Below are positions 35,121-43,553 of a stretch of DNA of 64,000 nucleotides, in pieces. The translations under genes and the position numbers were made by a program. The notes under the pieces were generated by a model. The model was not told the DNA's origin and searched no databases. It saw nothing but the letters and a program-made list of their open reading frames with translations. This stretch comes from Desulfofalx alkaliphila DSM 12257 (GTDB taxonomy: Bacteria; Bacillota; Desulfotomaculia; Desulfotomaculales; Desulfohalotomaculaceae), in NCBI RefSeq assembly GCF_000711975.1, contig NZ_JONT01000002.1, positions 62,001 to 126,000 on the forward strand. The letters are read 5' to 3'. Every line of letters begins with the position of its first letter. Within the stretch, counting starts at the first letter, position 1.

Positions 35121-35881
35121 AGTATATAACGGCCCTTTACCTTTTCGCAGCTTACCGGGGTTTCAAAAAAACCACATAGATTTTCTTGGGTTAACACGGT
35201 GTCTGTTTTTCCGGAAGAATAAACTTGCCCCCTGCGCAGTAACAGTGTGTGGCTAAAGGTTGGTAAAATTTCCTCGGTGCGATGGGTAACATAAATAATG
35301 GTGGGGGCTTGATCTTGGTTAATTAATTTTTCTATTGTTTTAAGCAACTGCTCCCTTGCAAATATATCCAGTCCCGTACAGGGCTCGTCCAAAATAAGCA
35401 GGGGCGGTAAGGTAATAAGAGCCCTGGCAATAAGTACCCTTTGCTTTTCACCTTGTGAAAAGGTTTTATAGGCCCGCTTTGATAAATGGCCAATACCTAA
35501 ACTTTCTAATAAATTTTTGGCCAAATCCCTGTCCTGCCCATTTGCATCTTCAAATAGACCTATGGAGGCAAACTTACCGCTTAAAACAATATCCTCTGCA
35601 GACTCACTGCCGTAAAGTTTTTCCTGTAATGCGCTACTTACCCAACCAATGGACTTTCTTAAATCTCTCAAATCATATCTGCCAAAGGTTTTACCAAGCA
35701 CTTGCAGCTTGCCCTTTGAGGGAAATATGTAGCCATTGATCATATTTAACAGGGTGGTTTTACCGGAGCCGTTTAGTCCTAAAATGGCCCAATGTTCACC
35801 GGCCTTCACCGACCAGCTAACATCCTTGAGAATATACTTACCATTCCTAATAACCGATACCTCTTTTGCATCAATAACCAC
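35099..35881 (-). CDS. ABC transporter ATP-binding protein, stand-alone
   Basis: The 260-aa product has Walker A LGLNGSGKTTLL, Q-loop WVSSALQ, signature FSQGEKQR (variant of LSGGQ) and Walker B LLILDEPCTGLD. It resembles the YlmA/ModF-like single ATPases whose permease is not obvious. No permease or binding protein lies next to it. The start GTG 35881 is preceded by AAAGGAGAGATTACT. Confidence 0.88.
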   Translation of the reverse strand: MVIDAKEVSVIRNGKYILKDVSWSVKAGEHWAILGLNGSGKTTLLNMINGYIFPSKGKLQVLGKTFGRYDLRDLRKSIGWVSSALQEKLYGSESAEDIVLSGKFASIGLFEDANGQDRDLAKNLLESLGIGHLSKRAYKTFSQGEKQRVLIARALITLPPLLILDEPCTGLDIFAREQLLKTIEKLINQDQAPTIIYVTHRTEEILPTFSHTLLLRRGQVYSSGKTDTVLTQENLCGFFETPVSCEKVKGRYILKAVHKA

Positions 35882-36037
35882 AGTAATCTCTCCTTTTTTA
35901 GATTATACCATAATTAATCAAAAACAAATAAACACTGATTATAGGCTAATGGTGACAAAAGGGTTTTGGTTTTAATAGTATACATTATTGATACTTATCG
36001 CATTTTTACGTTTTTACGGAAGGAGAGGGCGAAAAAG

Positions 36038-36424
36038 ATGGGGAAGATAAGACTGCTGGTTGTGGGTGACTCTCCCTTTATTCACAAACTTATTGAGAAG
36101 ATTTTGCCAAGTGAAGATTATGAAATATGTGCTTATGCAAACAAGGGCAAGGAAGGGGTGGATCTTTATTTAAAGTTACAGCCGGATGTGGTTGCCATTG
36201 ATGTAAACAGGCCGGCACAGCATGGATGGGCAAATGCTGCGGAGATTTTAAGAAGGGACAGTAAAGCAAAGATTATCATGCTTGTTGACCGTGGCAATGA
36301 AGAAATGATGAAGAAAGCTCAAAAAACAGGGGTTATGGCCTGCATTGAAAAACCTTTTAAGCATGAACAACTGTCAGCACTGTTAAGATTGGCAGCGGAA
36401 AAGGGATATCAAAGGATAGTTTGA
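36038..36424 (+). CDS. Stand-alone CheY-like receiver-domain protein
   Basis: The start was set at ATG 36038 (GGAAGGAGAGGGCGAAAAAG before it). The 128-aa protein is a single receiver domain with no output domain: LLVVGDSPFIH (the normal Asp pair is reduced to one Asp), VAIDVNRP (phosphoacceptor Asp kept), IMLVDRG (usual Thr/Ser replaced) and CIEKPF (Lys kept). It may be phosphorylated poorly or act constitutively. It is monocistronic, before a strong terminator. Confidence 0.8.
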   Translation: MGKIRLLVVGDSPFIHKLIEKILPSEDYEICAYANKGKEGVDLYLKLQPDVVAIDVNRPAQHGWANAAEILRRDSKAKIIMLVDRGNEEMMKKAQKTGVMACIEKPFKHEQLSALLRLAAEKGYQRIV

Positions 36425-36448
36425 GGGTGGACCTGGTCCACCCTCTTT
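36423..36448 (+). terminator. Terminator of the CheY-like gene
   Basis: GAGGGTGGAC-CTG-GTCCACCCTC stem-loop followed by TTTTG; it overlaps the stop codon by one or two bases. Confidence 0.88.
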
Positions 36449-36585
36449 TGGTATAGCACCATGTACCACAACAAATAGTTGTGCTAGCTCTAAAATACTG
36501 TTGTTTGAAAAGGAGAACCGATAATATTATCATTGTGATAAAGATAACTAACACACCACGGTAAAAACACAAAAGGAGGAGAAAA

Positions 36586-38013
36586 ATGACATATCCTAGC
36601 GTTTATCCAACAGGAGTAACAATATATAATCCGGAAAAATGTTGGAACGGCTATACCATTTTACCTGCCAGGGAACTTGGTGCATTACTGATTAACATGA
36701 ACGGAGCAGAGGTAAATCTATGGAAGGGTTTACATGGTTTTCCAAACAAGATGCTGCCCGGCGGTTATGTTCTCGGTCATACCGGAGAGAGATCACATAA
36801 ATTTGGCATCCAAGACCAAAGGGATCTTGTTCAAGTGGACTGGGATGGCAATATTGTTTGGAAATTTAATCAATATGAGTTCATTGAGGATCCCGGAGAA
36901 GAACCCCAGTGGATGGCCAGGTTGCACCATGACTACCAAAGGGAAGGTAACCCTGTGGGTTATTATGTACCGGGTATGGACCCGCTAGTTGATAAAGGCA
37001 ATACCCTGATTCTAGGTCACAAAAATCTTGTCAAACCTGAAATTTCATCCCATGAGCTCATGGATGACGTTATCTATGAAGTTAATTGGCAGGGTGACAT
37101 ATTATGGGAATGGGTTTGCAGTGACCACTTTGAAGAATTAGGTTTTAGTGAGGCTGCAAAAAACATTATGCATCGTGATCCTAATATTAGATTGACGGGC
37201 AAAGGCGATTGGATGCATATTAACTCCATGTCAGTGCTGGGACCTAACAAGTGGTATGATGCAGGTGATGAACGTTTTCATCCTGATAATATTATCTGGG
37301 ATTCACGGGAAACTAATATCGTTGCAATAATTTGCAAGAAAACAGGTAAAATTGTTTGGAAAATTGGGCCCGATTACGATACCAGCCCGCAATTGAAGGA
37401 ACTGGGTTGGATTATCGGCCCCCACCATGCCCACATGATACCGAGAGGGCTGCCGGGTGAAGGTAATATCTTAATTTTTGATAATGGCGGTTGGGCAGGA
37501 TACGGTGCACCCCATCCCAGTTCTCCAACCGGCAGAAAAGTTGCCCTCAGGGATTATTCAAGGGTATTAGAATTTGATCCCACTACCCTAAAAATAGTTT
37601 GGCAGTATACACCGGCAGAGGCAGGTTTTATCATGCCCCATGACGCAAACCGTTTCTACAGTCCCTTTATCAGTGGCGCCCAAAGATTGCCAAACGGCAA
37701 CACCCTAATTACTGAAGGTTCCGGAGGCCGAATAATAGAGGTTACCAAAGACCATGAGATTGTTTGGGAGTACATCAGCCCCTACTGGGGTGAGAAGTTG
37801 AATATCAATATGGTTTATAGGGCCTATCGATTGCCTTACCACTGGGTTCCACAGATTGAGCAGCCCAAAGAAACACCAATCGAGAGGATTGATGTCAGGA
37901 AATTCCGTGTGCCGGGAGCCGAGTATAAACGGTTAAAAGAAACCGAAGTAGAAGGCGTAACAGGCTTTGAGGGAACAGGCTTTTGTGTAGCCACAGACGA
38001 TGAATTAGAATAA
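36586..38013 (+). CDS. Arylsulfotransferase (ASST)-family beta-propeller protein
   Basis: The 475-aa product has repeated propeller blades ending in W-rich turns (VDWDGNIVWKF, VNWQGDILWEW, KIVWKIG, KIVWQYT, HEIVWEYISP). It has the ASST motifs DWMHINSMSVL, PHHAHMIPRG with NILIFDNGG, and SGAQRLPNGNTLITEGSGGRI. In PAPS-independent arylsulfotransferases conserved His and Arg in these regions form the sulfuryl-transfer site. It lacks a signal peptide and the N-terminal domain of the periplasmic enzymes, so it is cytoplasmic. ATG 36586 follows AAAAGGAGGAG. It sits beside a LysR gene and a TRAP transporter; the substrate is unknown. Confidence 0.82.
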   Translation: MTYPSVYPTGVTIYNPEKCWNGYTILPARELGALLINMNGAEVNLWKGLHGFPNKMLPGGYVLGHTGERSHKFGIQDQRDLVQVDWDGNIVWKFNQYEFIEDPGEEPQWMARLHHDYQREGNPVGYYVPGMDPLVDKGNTLILGHKNLVKPEISSHELMDDVIYEVNWQGDILWEWVCSDHFEELGFSEAAKNIMHRDPNIRLTGKGDWMHINSMSVLGPNKWYDAGDERFHPDNIIWDSRETNIVAIICKKTGKIVWKIGPDYDTSPQLKELGWIIGPHHAHMIPRGLPGEGNILIFDNGGWAGYGAPHPSSPTGRKVALRDYSRVLEFDPTTLKIVWQYTPAEAGFIMPHDANRFYSPFISGAQRLPNGNTLITEGSGGRIIEVTKDHEIVWEYISPYWGEKLNINMVYRAYRLPYHWVPQIEQPKETPIERIDVRKFRVPGAEYKRLKETEVEGVTGFEGTGFCVATDDELE

Positions 38014-38021
38014 AGGTTCAT

Positions 38022-38041
38022 TAACCGGTCTTTACCGGCTT
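38022..38041. terminator. Convergent hairpin between the ASST-like gene and lysR
   Basis: AACCGGT / ACCGG(C) short stem (38023-38029, 38034-38038) between the two convergent genes; moderate at best. Confidence 0.45.
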
Positions 38042-38952
38042 GAATTCCCTAATGGTAACTTTTTTAATATTTTAATAAAGTCGTTTAAAAAAGGATTTAT
38101 GGGCTGCTTTGAAGGGGTTATATAACCAACTAAAAGATTAAACTCATTGCCGGTTTCTATGGGAACATTTACAAAGGGCCCGTTTTTTTGAAAATCCTTG
38201 GCCAAATAAGTGGAAACACCGACGGCTATCCCGCTGGCAACGGTTTTTTGGTAAAAATCCCAATCGGTGGTAACCACCTTAAAGTTTGGTTTGCCGTCAT
38301 TCTGAAAAAGCTCTTGCAACATTTGAATGTGGTGTTCTGAATTATACACAACAATTGGATACTTAATAAGTTCTCCGGTGGTTATGGCTGATTTATTTGC
38401 AATAGGTAATGTTTTAGCAGCACAAGCAAAGACACCACATTCAGTTATTTTATTAAAAGTTATATCCCGCCGATTTAATACCGCATACTTGTTAAGAAAA
38501 TTCTTCCGGGCAGACAATATGCCCACGGCATTTTTTAAGCCAATGATTTGGTCAATTATTTTGTGCGGTTGTTGTTCCACAATATTCATGTTAATTTGTG
38601 GGTATTTTTTAAAAAAAGCAAAAAGCACCCTTTGCAGTATTGTTTTACTCAATAAGGGAGTAGCAATAATATTCAGCTCTTGACCATGAGCTTTAATAGA
38701 GGGTTGTAGCTCCATTAAAAGCTCCTCATATATAAGTAAAATATCTTTGGCCTTTGCCGTCAATTTTTTCCCTTCTTCACTTAAGGAAATTTTATTTACC
38801 TGGCGGTTTAACAAAGGCACACCCAGCTGTCTTTCCAAACGTTTAATTGCCTGGCTTAGGCCCTGTTGGGATATATGAAAGAACTCAGCTGACTTTGTGA
38901 TGGAGCCTGTTTCGGCAATATGCACTAAATATTTTAGGTGCTCAATACGCAT
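38032..38952 (-). CDS. LysR-family transcriptional regulator
   Basis: The 306-aa product has an N-terminal winged HTH (MRIEHLKYLVHIAETGSITKSAEFFHISQQGLSQAIKRLE, about 1-40) and a substrate-binding domain (about 90-300). It is divergent from the TRAP transporter genes, with 189 bp between, so it probably controls them. The likely ligand is the transported substrate or a derivative of it. The control region contains two palindromes. Confidence 0.9.
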   Translation of the reverse strand: MRIEHLKYLVHIAETGSITKSAEFFHISQQGLSQAIKRLERQLGVPLLNRQVNKISLSEEGKKLTAKAKDILLIYEELLMELQPSIKAHGQELNIIATPLLSKTILQRVLFAFFKKYPQINMNIVEQQPHKIIDQIIGLKNAVGILSARKNFLNKYAVLNRRDITFNKITECGVFACAAKTLPIANKSAITTGELIKYPIVVYNSEHHIQMLQELFQNDGKPNFKVVTTDWDFYQKTVASGIAVGVSTYLAKDFQKNGPFVNVPIETGNEFNLLVGYITPSKQPINPFLNDFIKILKKLPLGNSSR

Positions 38953-38992
38953 GAAAAAACCCCTTACTCTATAATAGTTCTGCTAGTTAATA

Positions 38993-39052
38993 ATTTAGAC
39001 TAAATACTTATAATATGCAAGTTGTTAAGGCTGCAGTGTAGTCTGGACTACA
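38993..39052. promoter_or_regulatory. Two palindromes in the lysR-dctP control region
   Basis: ATTTAG-A-CTAAAT (38993-39005) and TGTAGTC-TG-GACTACA (39037-39052) both contain GACTA. They lie between the divergent lysR and TRAP genes, so they are candidate LysR operators. Confidence 0.5.
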
Positions 39053-39141
39053 AGGTAAAAATATGTAGTTACTGTAAACTTTAATTAAGATAAGAAAAAA
39101 ATCACGAACACATAACAAATAACTTAAAGGAGCGGATGGTA

Positions 39142-40173
39142 ATGAAAAAACAGCGGCTAATTGCATTTTTAGTGAGTATTATTATGTGCGGCCTCTTGTT
39201 GACAGGATGCGGCGGAGATTCTGACACGGCAGATGGTGAAAAAGTTTACGAGCTGACATTTCAAACCCAATACATGAACAACCACCCCGTTGTTGAAAAT
39301 GTTGTTATGCCATGGATAGAGGAAGTAAAAGAGCGCAGCGATGGTAGATTAATTATCACACATTATAATCCCAATACATTGACATCGGTACAAGACACCT
39401 ATAATGCTGTACTCAGTGGAACCCTAGATATTGGCTCTGCGCCAATGAGTTGGAGCCCGGGCAAGTTTCCCTTATCCGAAATTGTAGAAATGCCCTTTCT
39501 AGTTTCTAATTCAAAGGAAGGAAGCAGTTTGTTATGGGAAATGTATCAGACCATGCCCGAATATCAAAAGGAATTTGAAGAATCAATAGTGCTGTGGCAG
39601 TGGACAAGCCCCCCCACTGAGGTACACACTAAAAATAAACTTGTGACAAAATTAGAGGATTTAAAAGGGTTTAACGTTATTGCCCTGACCTCATTTGCTG
39701 TGGATATTGCTACCCATCTCGGTGCGTCACCTATTAATATGACCCCCAATGATGCCTACATGTCATTGGAAAGAAATATGGCTGACGGATTGTTTCATGC
39801 CACTGCCCCTATGAGGTCTTTAAGAATCGATGAAATAACAAAATATCACACTAAAGTAGGTATGTCATCAACCGGTTTTTATACAGTTATGAATAAGGAC
39901 GTATTTAACAGCTTACCTGAGGATTTGCAACAAATTCTCTTAGAAACAACCGGAGAGAAATTGGTAACGGCCACTGCCGAAGTGTTAGATGCAGCATCTG
40001 AAAATGATGAAAAATGGATGATTGAACAGGGTCATGAATTTTATGAACTGCCGGCGGAAGAAAGGGCCCGTTGGATTGAAGCAGTTAGCCCGATCACTGA
40101 AAAATGGCTAAGTAATATGGAAAACAAAGGTTACTCTGGATTACGGGAAATAGTTGAGCGTTACTACAATTAA
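39142..40173 (+). CDS. TRAP transporter substrate-binding lipoprotein (DctP family)
   Basis: The 343-aa product has a lipobox signal peptide (IIMCGLLLTGCGG). The DctP fold is clear: VVMPWIEEVKERSDGRLIITHYNPNTL, ALTSFAVDIATHLGASPINMT, AYMSLERNMADG and FYTVMNKDVFNSLPEDLQ. Most DctP proteins have a conserved Arg in LKxRV that binds the ligand carboxylate; here the segment is LKGFNVIA, with I180 in that position. The usual VDGQENP is ADGLFHA. The ligand may therefore not be a simple carboxylate. ATG 39142 was preferred over 39136 for ribosome spacing. Confidence 0.9.
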   Translation: MKKQRLIAFLVSIIMCGLLLTGCGGDSDTADGEKVYELTFQTQYMNNHPVVENVVMPWIEEVKERSDGRLIITHYNPNTLTSVQDTYNAVLSGTLDIGSAPMSWSPGKFPLSEIVEMPFLVSNSKEGSSLLWEMYQTMPEYQKEFEESIVLWQWTSPPTEVHTKNKLVTKLEDLKGFNVIALTSFAVDIATHLGASPINMTPNDAYMSLERNMADGLFHATAPMRSLRIDEITKYHTKVGMSSTGFYTVMNKDVFNSLPEDLQQILLETTGEKLVTATAEVLDAASENDEKWMIEQGHEFYELPAEERARWIEAVSPITEKWLSNMENKGYSGLREIVERYYN

Positions 40174-40214
40174 GGCTGGCTTAAAAAATAAAAACGCTGG
40201 GAAGGTGGGCGCAA

Positions 40215-42167
40215 ATGACTACAATGACTAAGGCAGAAAATAATCAGCCGGGGTTGGCAAAGACGGTAGGAGAAACTTCGTGGCTGGATAACACCGCGGA
40301 TTATTTAGAAAAGTTAATCGCCCCCATATGCAATGTAATGAAATATATTGCCATAGCAATACTTGCGATAATGACTGTTCTAATATTTGTTGATGTAACA
40401 ATCCGCAACTTATTTGATAAATTTATCCCGGGGATTATGGATCTGCAGGCCTTTTCTTTAGTATGCATGTTTTACTTTGCCTTTGCAGTACTGCAGTTAA
40501 AAAAGCAGCACATGGAAGTTGACCTGGTGGTAAAATTTTTCCCGGTCTGGATCCAAAACTTAATTCAAAGTTTTGTTTACTTGACATCCCTGGTTTTCTT
40601 TGCTGTGATGTTTTGGCAGGTGGTTGTGCAGGCCCTCAATAGAATGGGTATACTGAGCTCAACCCTGTCGATACCAATTTCCTTTTTCATGTTTGTAACT
40701 GCACTGGGTGTTTTTATGCTGTCAGCCGTGCTGTTTATTGATAGTTTGCGGAGTATTTCCACTATTATTAAGGATGGGCGTGGCATTTGGCTTATTCCAG
40801 TGTTTGCCTGTGTGGCTTTGTTTATGGTTTCACCCTTTATAGTGAAGAGCTTTTTTAACCTAAGTGGGGTTTCATTGGGTTTACTGGGCCTGCTTGTGAT
40901 GCTGGTTCTAATTATTGTGATTAAAATGCCCATTGGTTTTGCCATGGCAATGGTAGGATTTTTTGGCCTTGTCATTGTCAGGGACAACATTCAAGGGCCC
41001 CTAAGCACACTGGGATATGCACCGTATAGCAGCCTTGCAGATTTTGTTTTAGCTGTGATACCTATGTTTATATTAATGGGTGCATTGGCTTATGAATCCG
41101 GTGTTGGTAAAGGTTTGTTAAATGCAGCCAACGCCTGGTTTGGCAGACAACCCGGCGGTTTAGGTATATCTGCCATCGTGGGATGTGCGGGATTTTCCGC
41201 GGTGTGCAGTAACAGTATGGCCTGTGCCGTGACCATGGGTAAAGTTGCCCTGCCTGAAATGAGAAAGCATAAGTACTCTGATACCTTATCCACCGGCTGT
41301 CTGGCAGCCGGTGGGACGCTGGGTATCTTAATACCTCCCAGCATGGCAATAATATTTTACGGGATTGTCACTGAGCAGTCCATTGGCAAGCTATTTATGG
41401 CCGGGATAATTCCGGGCTTACTTTTAACCGCCCTGTTTTGTCTCACCGTATATATTATGGCCAAAATATACCCCGATGTGGCACCCAGGGGTGAAAAAAC
41501 CACCCTCAAGGAAAAGTTCCAATCCCTTAAGGGTGTGAGGGGCATGCTGTTTTTAATCATCTTGATTTTTGGCGGAATTATGGGAGGGTTTTTTAGCCCC
41601 ACTGAAGCAGGTGCCATTGGTGCCGTAGGTGCTTTCATTTATGCCCTGGCAATTGGCAAGCTTACTAAGAAAAACTTTTTAGAATCCTTAGATTCATCGC
41701 TGCTAACCACCTGTAATCTGCTGACTATCTTAATGGGTGTCGGTATTCTGGGTTATTTCTTTGCAGCCACACAGCTACCTTTTAAATTGGCGGAAGTTAT
41801 TACCGGGTTCTCTGTGAATCCTTACTTAATATTGGCAGGGGTAATACTGTTTTATATCCTACTTGGATGTGCATTAAATATTATCCCCATGCTGTTGCTT
41901 ACTTTACCGGCCATTTACCCAACAATTACGGCTCTAGGCTTTGACCCCATATGGTTTGGGATTGTGTTGGTTGTAGTAATGGAAATGGGACAGATAACCC
42001 CGCCCGTTGGCATCAATGTGTTTGCACTTAAGAGTATAGCACCGGAGGTGCCAATTGAGAGAATATTTATAGGAACCTTACCCTTTGTATTTACAATGCT
42101 GGTTTGTGTTATTATTCTCGTTATTTTCCCGAATATAGTAACATTCTTACCTAACTTATTGTTCTAA
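40215..42167 (+). CDS. Fused TRAP permease, DctQ plus DctM
   Basis: The 650-aa product joins a small four-helix DctQ-like permease (about 35-190; VDVTIRNLFDKFIPGIMDLQ) to a 12-helix DctM-like large permease (about 200-645; IKMPIGFAMAMVGFFG, GCAGFSAVCSNSMACAVTMG, AAGGTLGILIPPSMAIIFYGI, EMGQITPPVGINVF). Fused permeases are common in TRAP systems. With the binding lipoprotein upstream it forms a Na+-driven uptake system. GGGAAGGTGGGCGC precedes ATG 40215. Confidence 0.93.
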   Translation: MTTMTKAENNQPGLAKTVGETSWLDNTADYLEKLIAPICNVMKYIAIAILAIMTVLIFVDVTIRNLFDKFIPGIMDLQAFSLVCMFYFAFAVLQLKKQHMEVDLVVKFFPVWIQNLIQSFVYLTSLVFFAVMFWQVVVQALNRMGILSSTLSIPISFFMFVTALGVFMLSAVLFIDSLRSISTIIKDGRGIWLIPVFACVALFMVSPFIVKSFFNLSGVSLGLLGLLVMLVLIIVIKMPIGFAMAMVGFFGLVIVRDNIQGPLSTLGYAPYSSLADFVLAVIPMFILMGALAYESGVGKGLLNAANAWFGRQPGGLGISAIVGCAGFSAVCSNSMACAVTMGKVALPEMRKHKYSDTLSTGCLAAGGTLGILIPPSMAIIFYGIVTEQSIGKLFMAGIIPGLLLTALFCLTVYIMAKIYPDVAPRGEKTTLKEKFQSLKGVRGMLFLIILIFGGIMGGFFSPTEAGAIGAVGAFIYALAIGKLTKKNFLESLDSSLLTTCNLLTILMGVGILGYFFAATQLPFKLAEVITGFSVNPYLILAGVILFYILLGCALNIIPMLLLTLPAIYPTITALGFDPIWFGIVLVVVMEMGQITPPVGINVFALKSIAPEVPIERIFIGTLPFVFTMLVCVIILVIFPNIVTFLPNLLF

Positions 42168-42193
42168 GCCCTATATTTGAAAAGGGAAATATG

Positions 42194-42222
42194 AAATAGG
42201 CCGGATATGCCGGCTTATTTCA
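42194..42222 (+). terminator. Hairpin after the TRAP permease
   Basis: GAAATAgGCCGG / CCGGCTTATTTC, a 12-bp stem with one G-T pair and a 5-nt loop, no long T run. It separates the TRAP unit from the lipoyl operon. Confidence 0.65.
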
Positions 42223-42267
42223 TTAAAAAAATAGTATTTAAAGCTGATTTGAAAGGAAAGATGTGAG

Positions 42268-42675
42268 ATGGCCAATAAGCAGATTGCAGAACTTACCTTT
42301 TTAGATGATATTTATTACTTTGAGGAACACACCTGGGCCAAGCTTGAAGGTGACACAGTGCGGGTGGGAATTACTGATTTTGCCCAGGACAACCTAGGCG
42401 ATATTATTTTTATCGAACTGCCCCAGGTTGGTGAAAGTTTTGATAAAGGTGAAGAGTTTGGCCAGGCTGAGTCAGCCAAAACAGTTTCTTCATTGTATAT
42501 GCCGGTTAGCGGTGAAATTGTAGAGGTTAACGACCAATTGGAGGATGCTCCTGAAAATGTAAACAGCAGCCCCTATCAAGAGGGTTGGATGATAGTGGTT
42601 AAAGCCAGAGATCCGGAGGAGTTAAAAAACCTATTGTCTAAGGACGATTACATCAAGATGATCAGCAATGGTTAA
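42268..42675 (+). CDS. gcvH: GcvH-like lipoyl carrier protein
   Basis: The 135-aa product is a full H-protein: HTWAKLEGDTVRVGITDFAQDNLGDIIFIELP, with the lipoyl lysine K71 in AESAKTVSSLYMP, SGEIVEVND and SPYQEGWMIVV. In glycine cleavage the lipoyl arm shuttles between GcvP, GcvT and Lpd. Neither gcvP nor gcvT is nearby; instead it heads an operon with a glutaredoxin-like fusion, Lpd, LipB and LipA. It may serve a different lipoyl-dependent redox role. AAAGGAAAGATGTGAG precedes ATG 42268. Confidence 0.93.
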   Translation: MANKQIAELTFLDDIYYFEEHTWAKLEGDTVRVGITDFAQDNLGDIIFIELPQVGESFDKGEEFGQAESAKTVSSLYMPVSGEIVEVNDQLEDAPENVNSSPYQEGWMIVVKARDPEELKNLLSKDDYIKMISNG

Positions 42676-42701
42676 GGGCTGGACAAAGGGAGGATATAAT
42701 A

Positions 42702-43541
42702 ATGGTTTTTGCAATTTACACAGCAACGGGCTGTACCCGTTGTAAAATAATAAAAGCTTTTATGAACAGTAAGGGCATTGCATTTAATGAATATGATATG
42801 AAGGCTGAAGGCAAGGAAGAGTTTCAGAAGTTCTATAAAGAAAGTCGCAAGAGAATATTTCGCGGTCCCGACGGCGTAGAGTTTCCGATTATTTACGACG
42901 GTGCCGAAATTCGCCAGGGCATTGGAGCTTGCCTGGCCTATCTACAGGCAGGTACAGATTTAGACGGATTTTTTAGTGTCGGAAGGCTCCATAAAGAGTG
43001 GGTAGACGGCATCCATGTTTCAGGTGGGGACCCTCAATATGCGGAAGATTTTTTGGCGGTTTTGCGTTACCTAAAGGGCAACAACATGAAACTGCAAATT
43101 GACACAGATGGCAGAAACAGTGGTATACTAGAGAAAATACAGGCTGAAGCGTTGGCAGATGTGGTAATTGTAAAGGTTTTAGGAACCAAAGAAATTTACA
43201 GCGGAATCTTTGGCCCCGATTTTGACAGCGAAGAGCTTGCTAAAAGCATAAAACTGGCTGCTGGGTTTCCGGAATGTAAATTTCAAACAAGGGTGGCTCC
43301 GGTAAAGCGCAGTGACGGTGAGATAAGCTATATTACACCACAGGAAGTTGCCGAGATTGCCAAATTAATTGAAGATGTCACTGGCAGTAAAAAGAATAGT
43401 TATCTCCTTAAACCATTTGATCCTAAGAAAGCCGTGGACGAACAGTTAAAATCTGTAGAACCTTTGGCGGCAAATAACCTTTTTGCCTATCGCACTGCTG
43501 CGCGGGCCCATCAAGTACTGACCGAAATAGATAAAGCCTAG
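42702..43541 (+). CDS. Glutaredoxin-like domain fused to a cluster-less radical-SAM-like domain
   Basis: This 279-aa protein has two parts. Residues 1-85 are a glutaredoxin/thioredoxin-like fold with C11-x-x-C14 (TATGCTRCKIIK) and a cis-Pro-like VEFPIIYDG. Residues about 95-265 resemble NrdG2/PFL-activase radical SAM TIM barrels after the cluster motif: VDGIHVSGGDPQ (G108-G109), LKGNNMKLQIDTDGRN, FQTRVAPVKRSDGEISYITPQEVAEIAKLIED and YLLKPFDP. The CxxxCxxC cluster loop is absent; the glutaredoxin domain occupies its place. It therefore seems to have lost radical chemistry. It lies between gcvH and lpd; a disulfide-exchange partner for a lipoyl or thiol substrate is inferred. Confidence 0.72.
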   Translation: MVFAIYTATGCTRCKIIKAFMNSKGIAFNEYDMKAEGKEEFQKFYKESRKRIFRGPDGVEFPIIYDGAEIRQGIGACLAYLQAGTDLDGFFSVGRLHKEWVDGIHVSGGDPQYAEDFLAVLRYLKGNNMKLQIDTDGRNSGILEKIQAEALADVVIVKVLGTKEIYSGIFGPDFDSEELAKSIKLAAGFPECKFQTRVAPVKRSDGEISYITPQEVAEIAKLIEDVTGSKKNSYLLKPFDPKKAVDEQLKSVEPLAANNLFAYRTAARAHQVLTEIDKA

Positions 43542-43553
43542 GGGGTTAAAACC

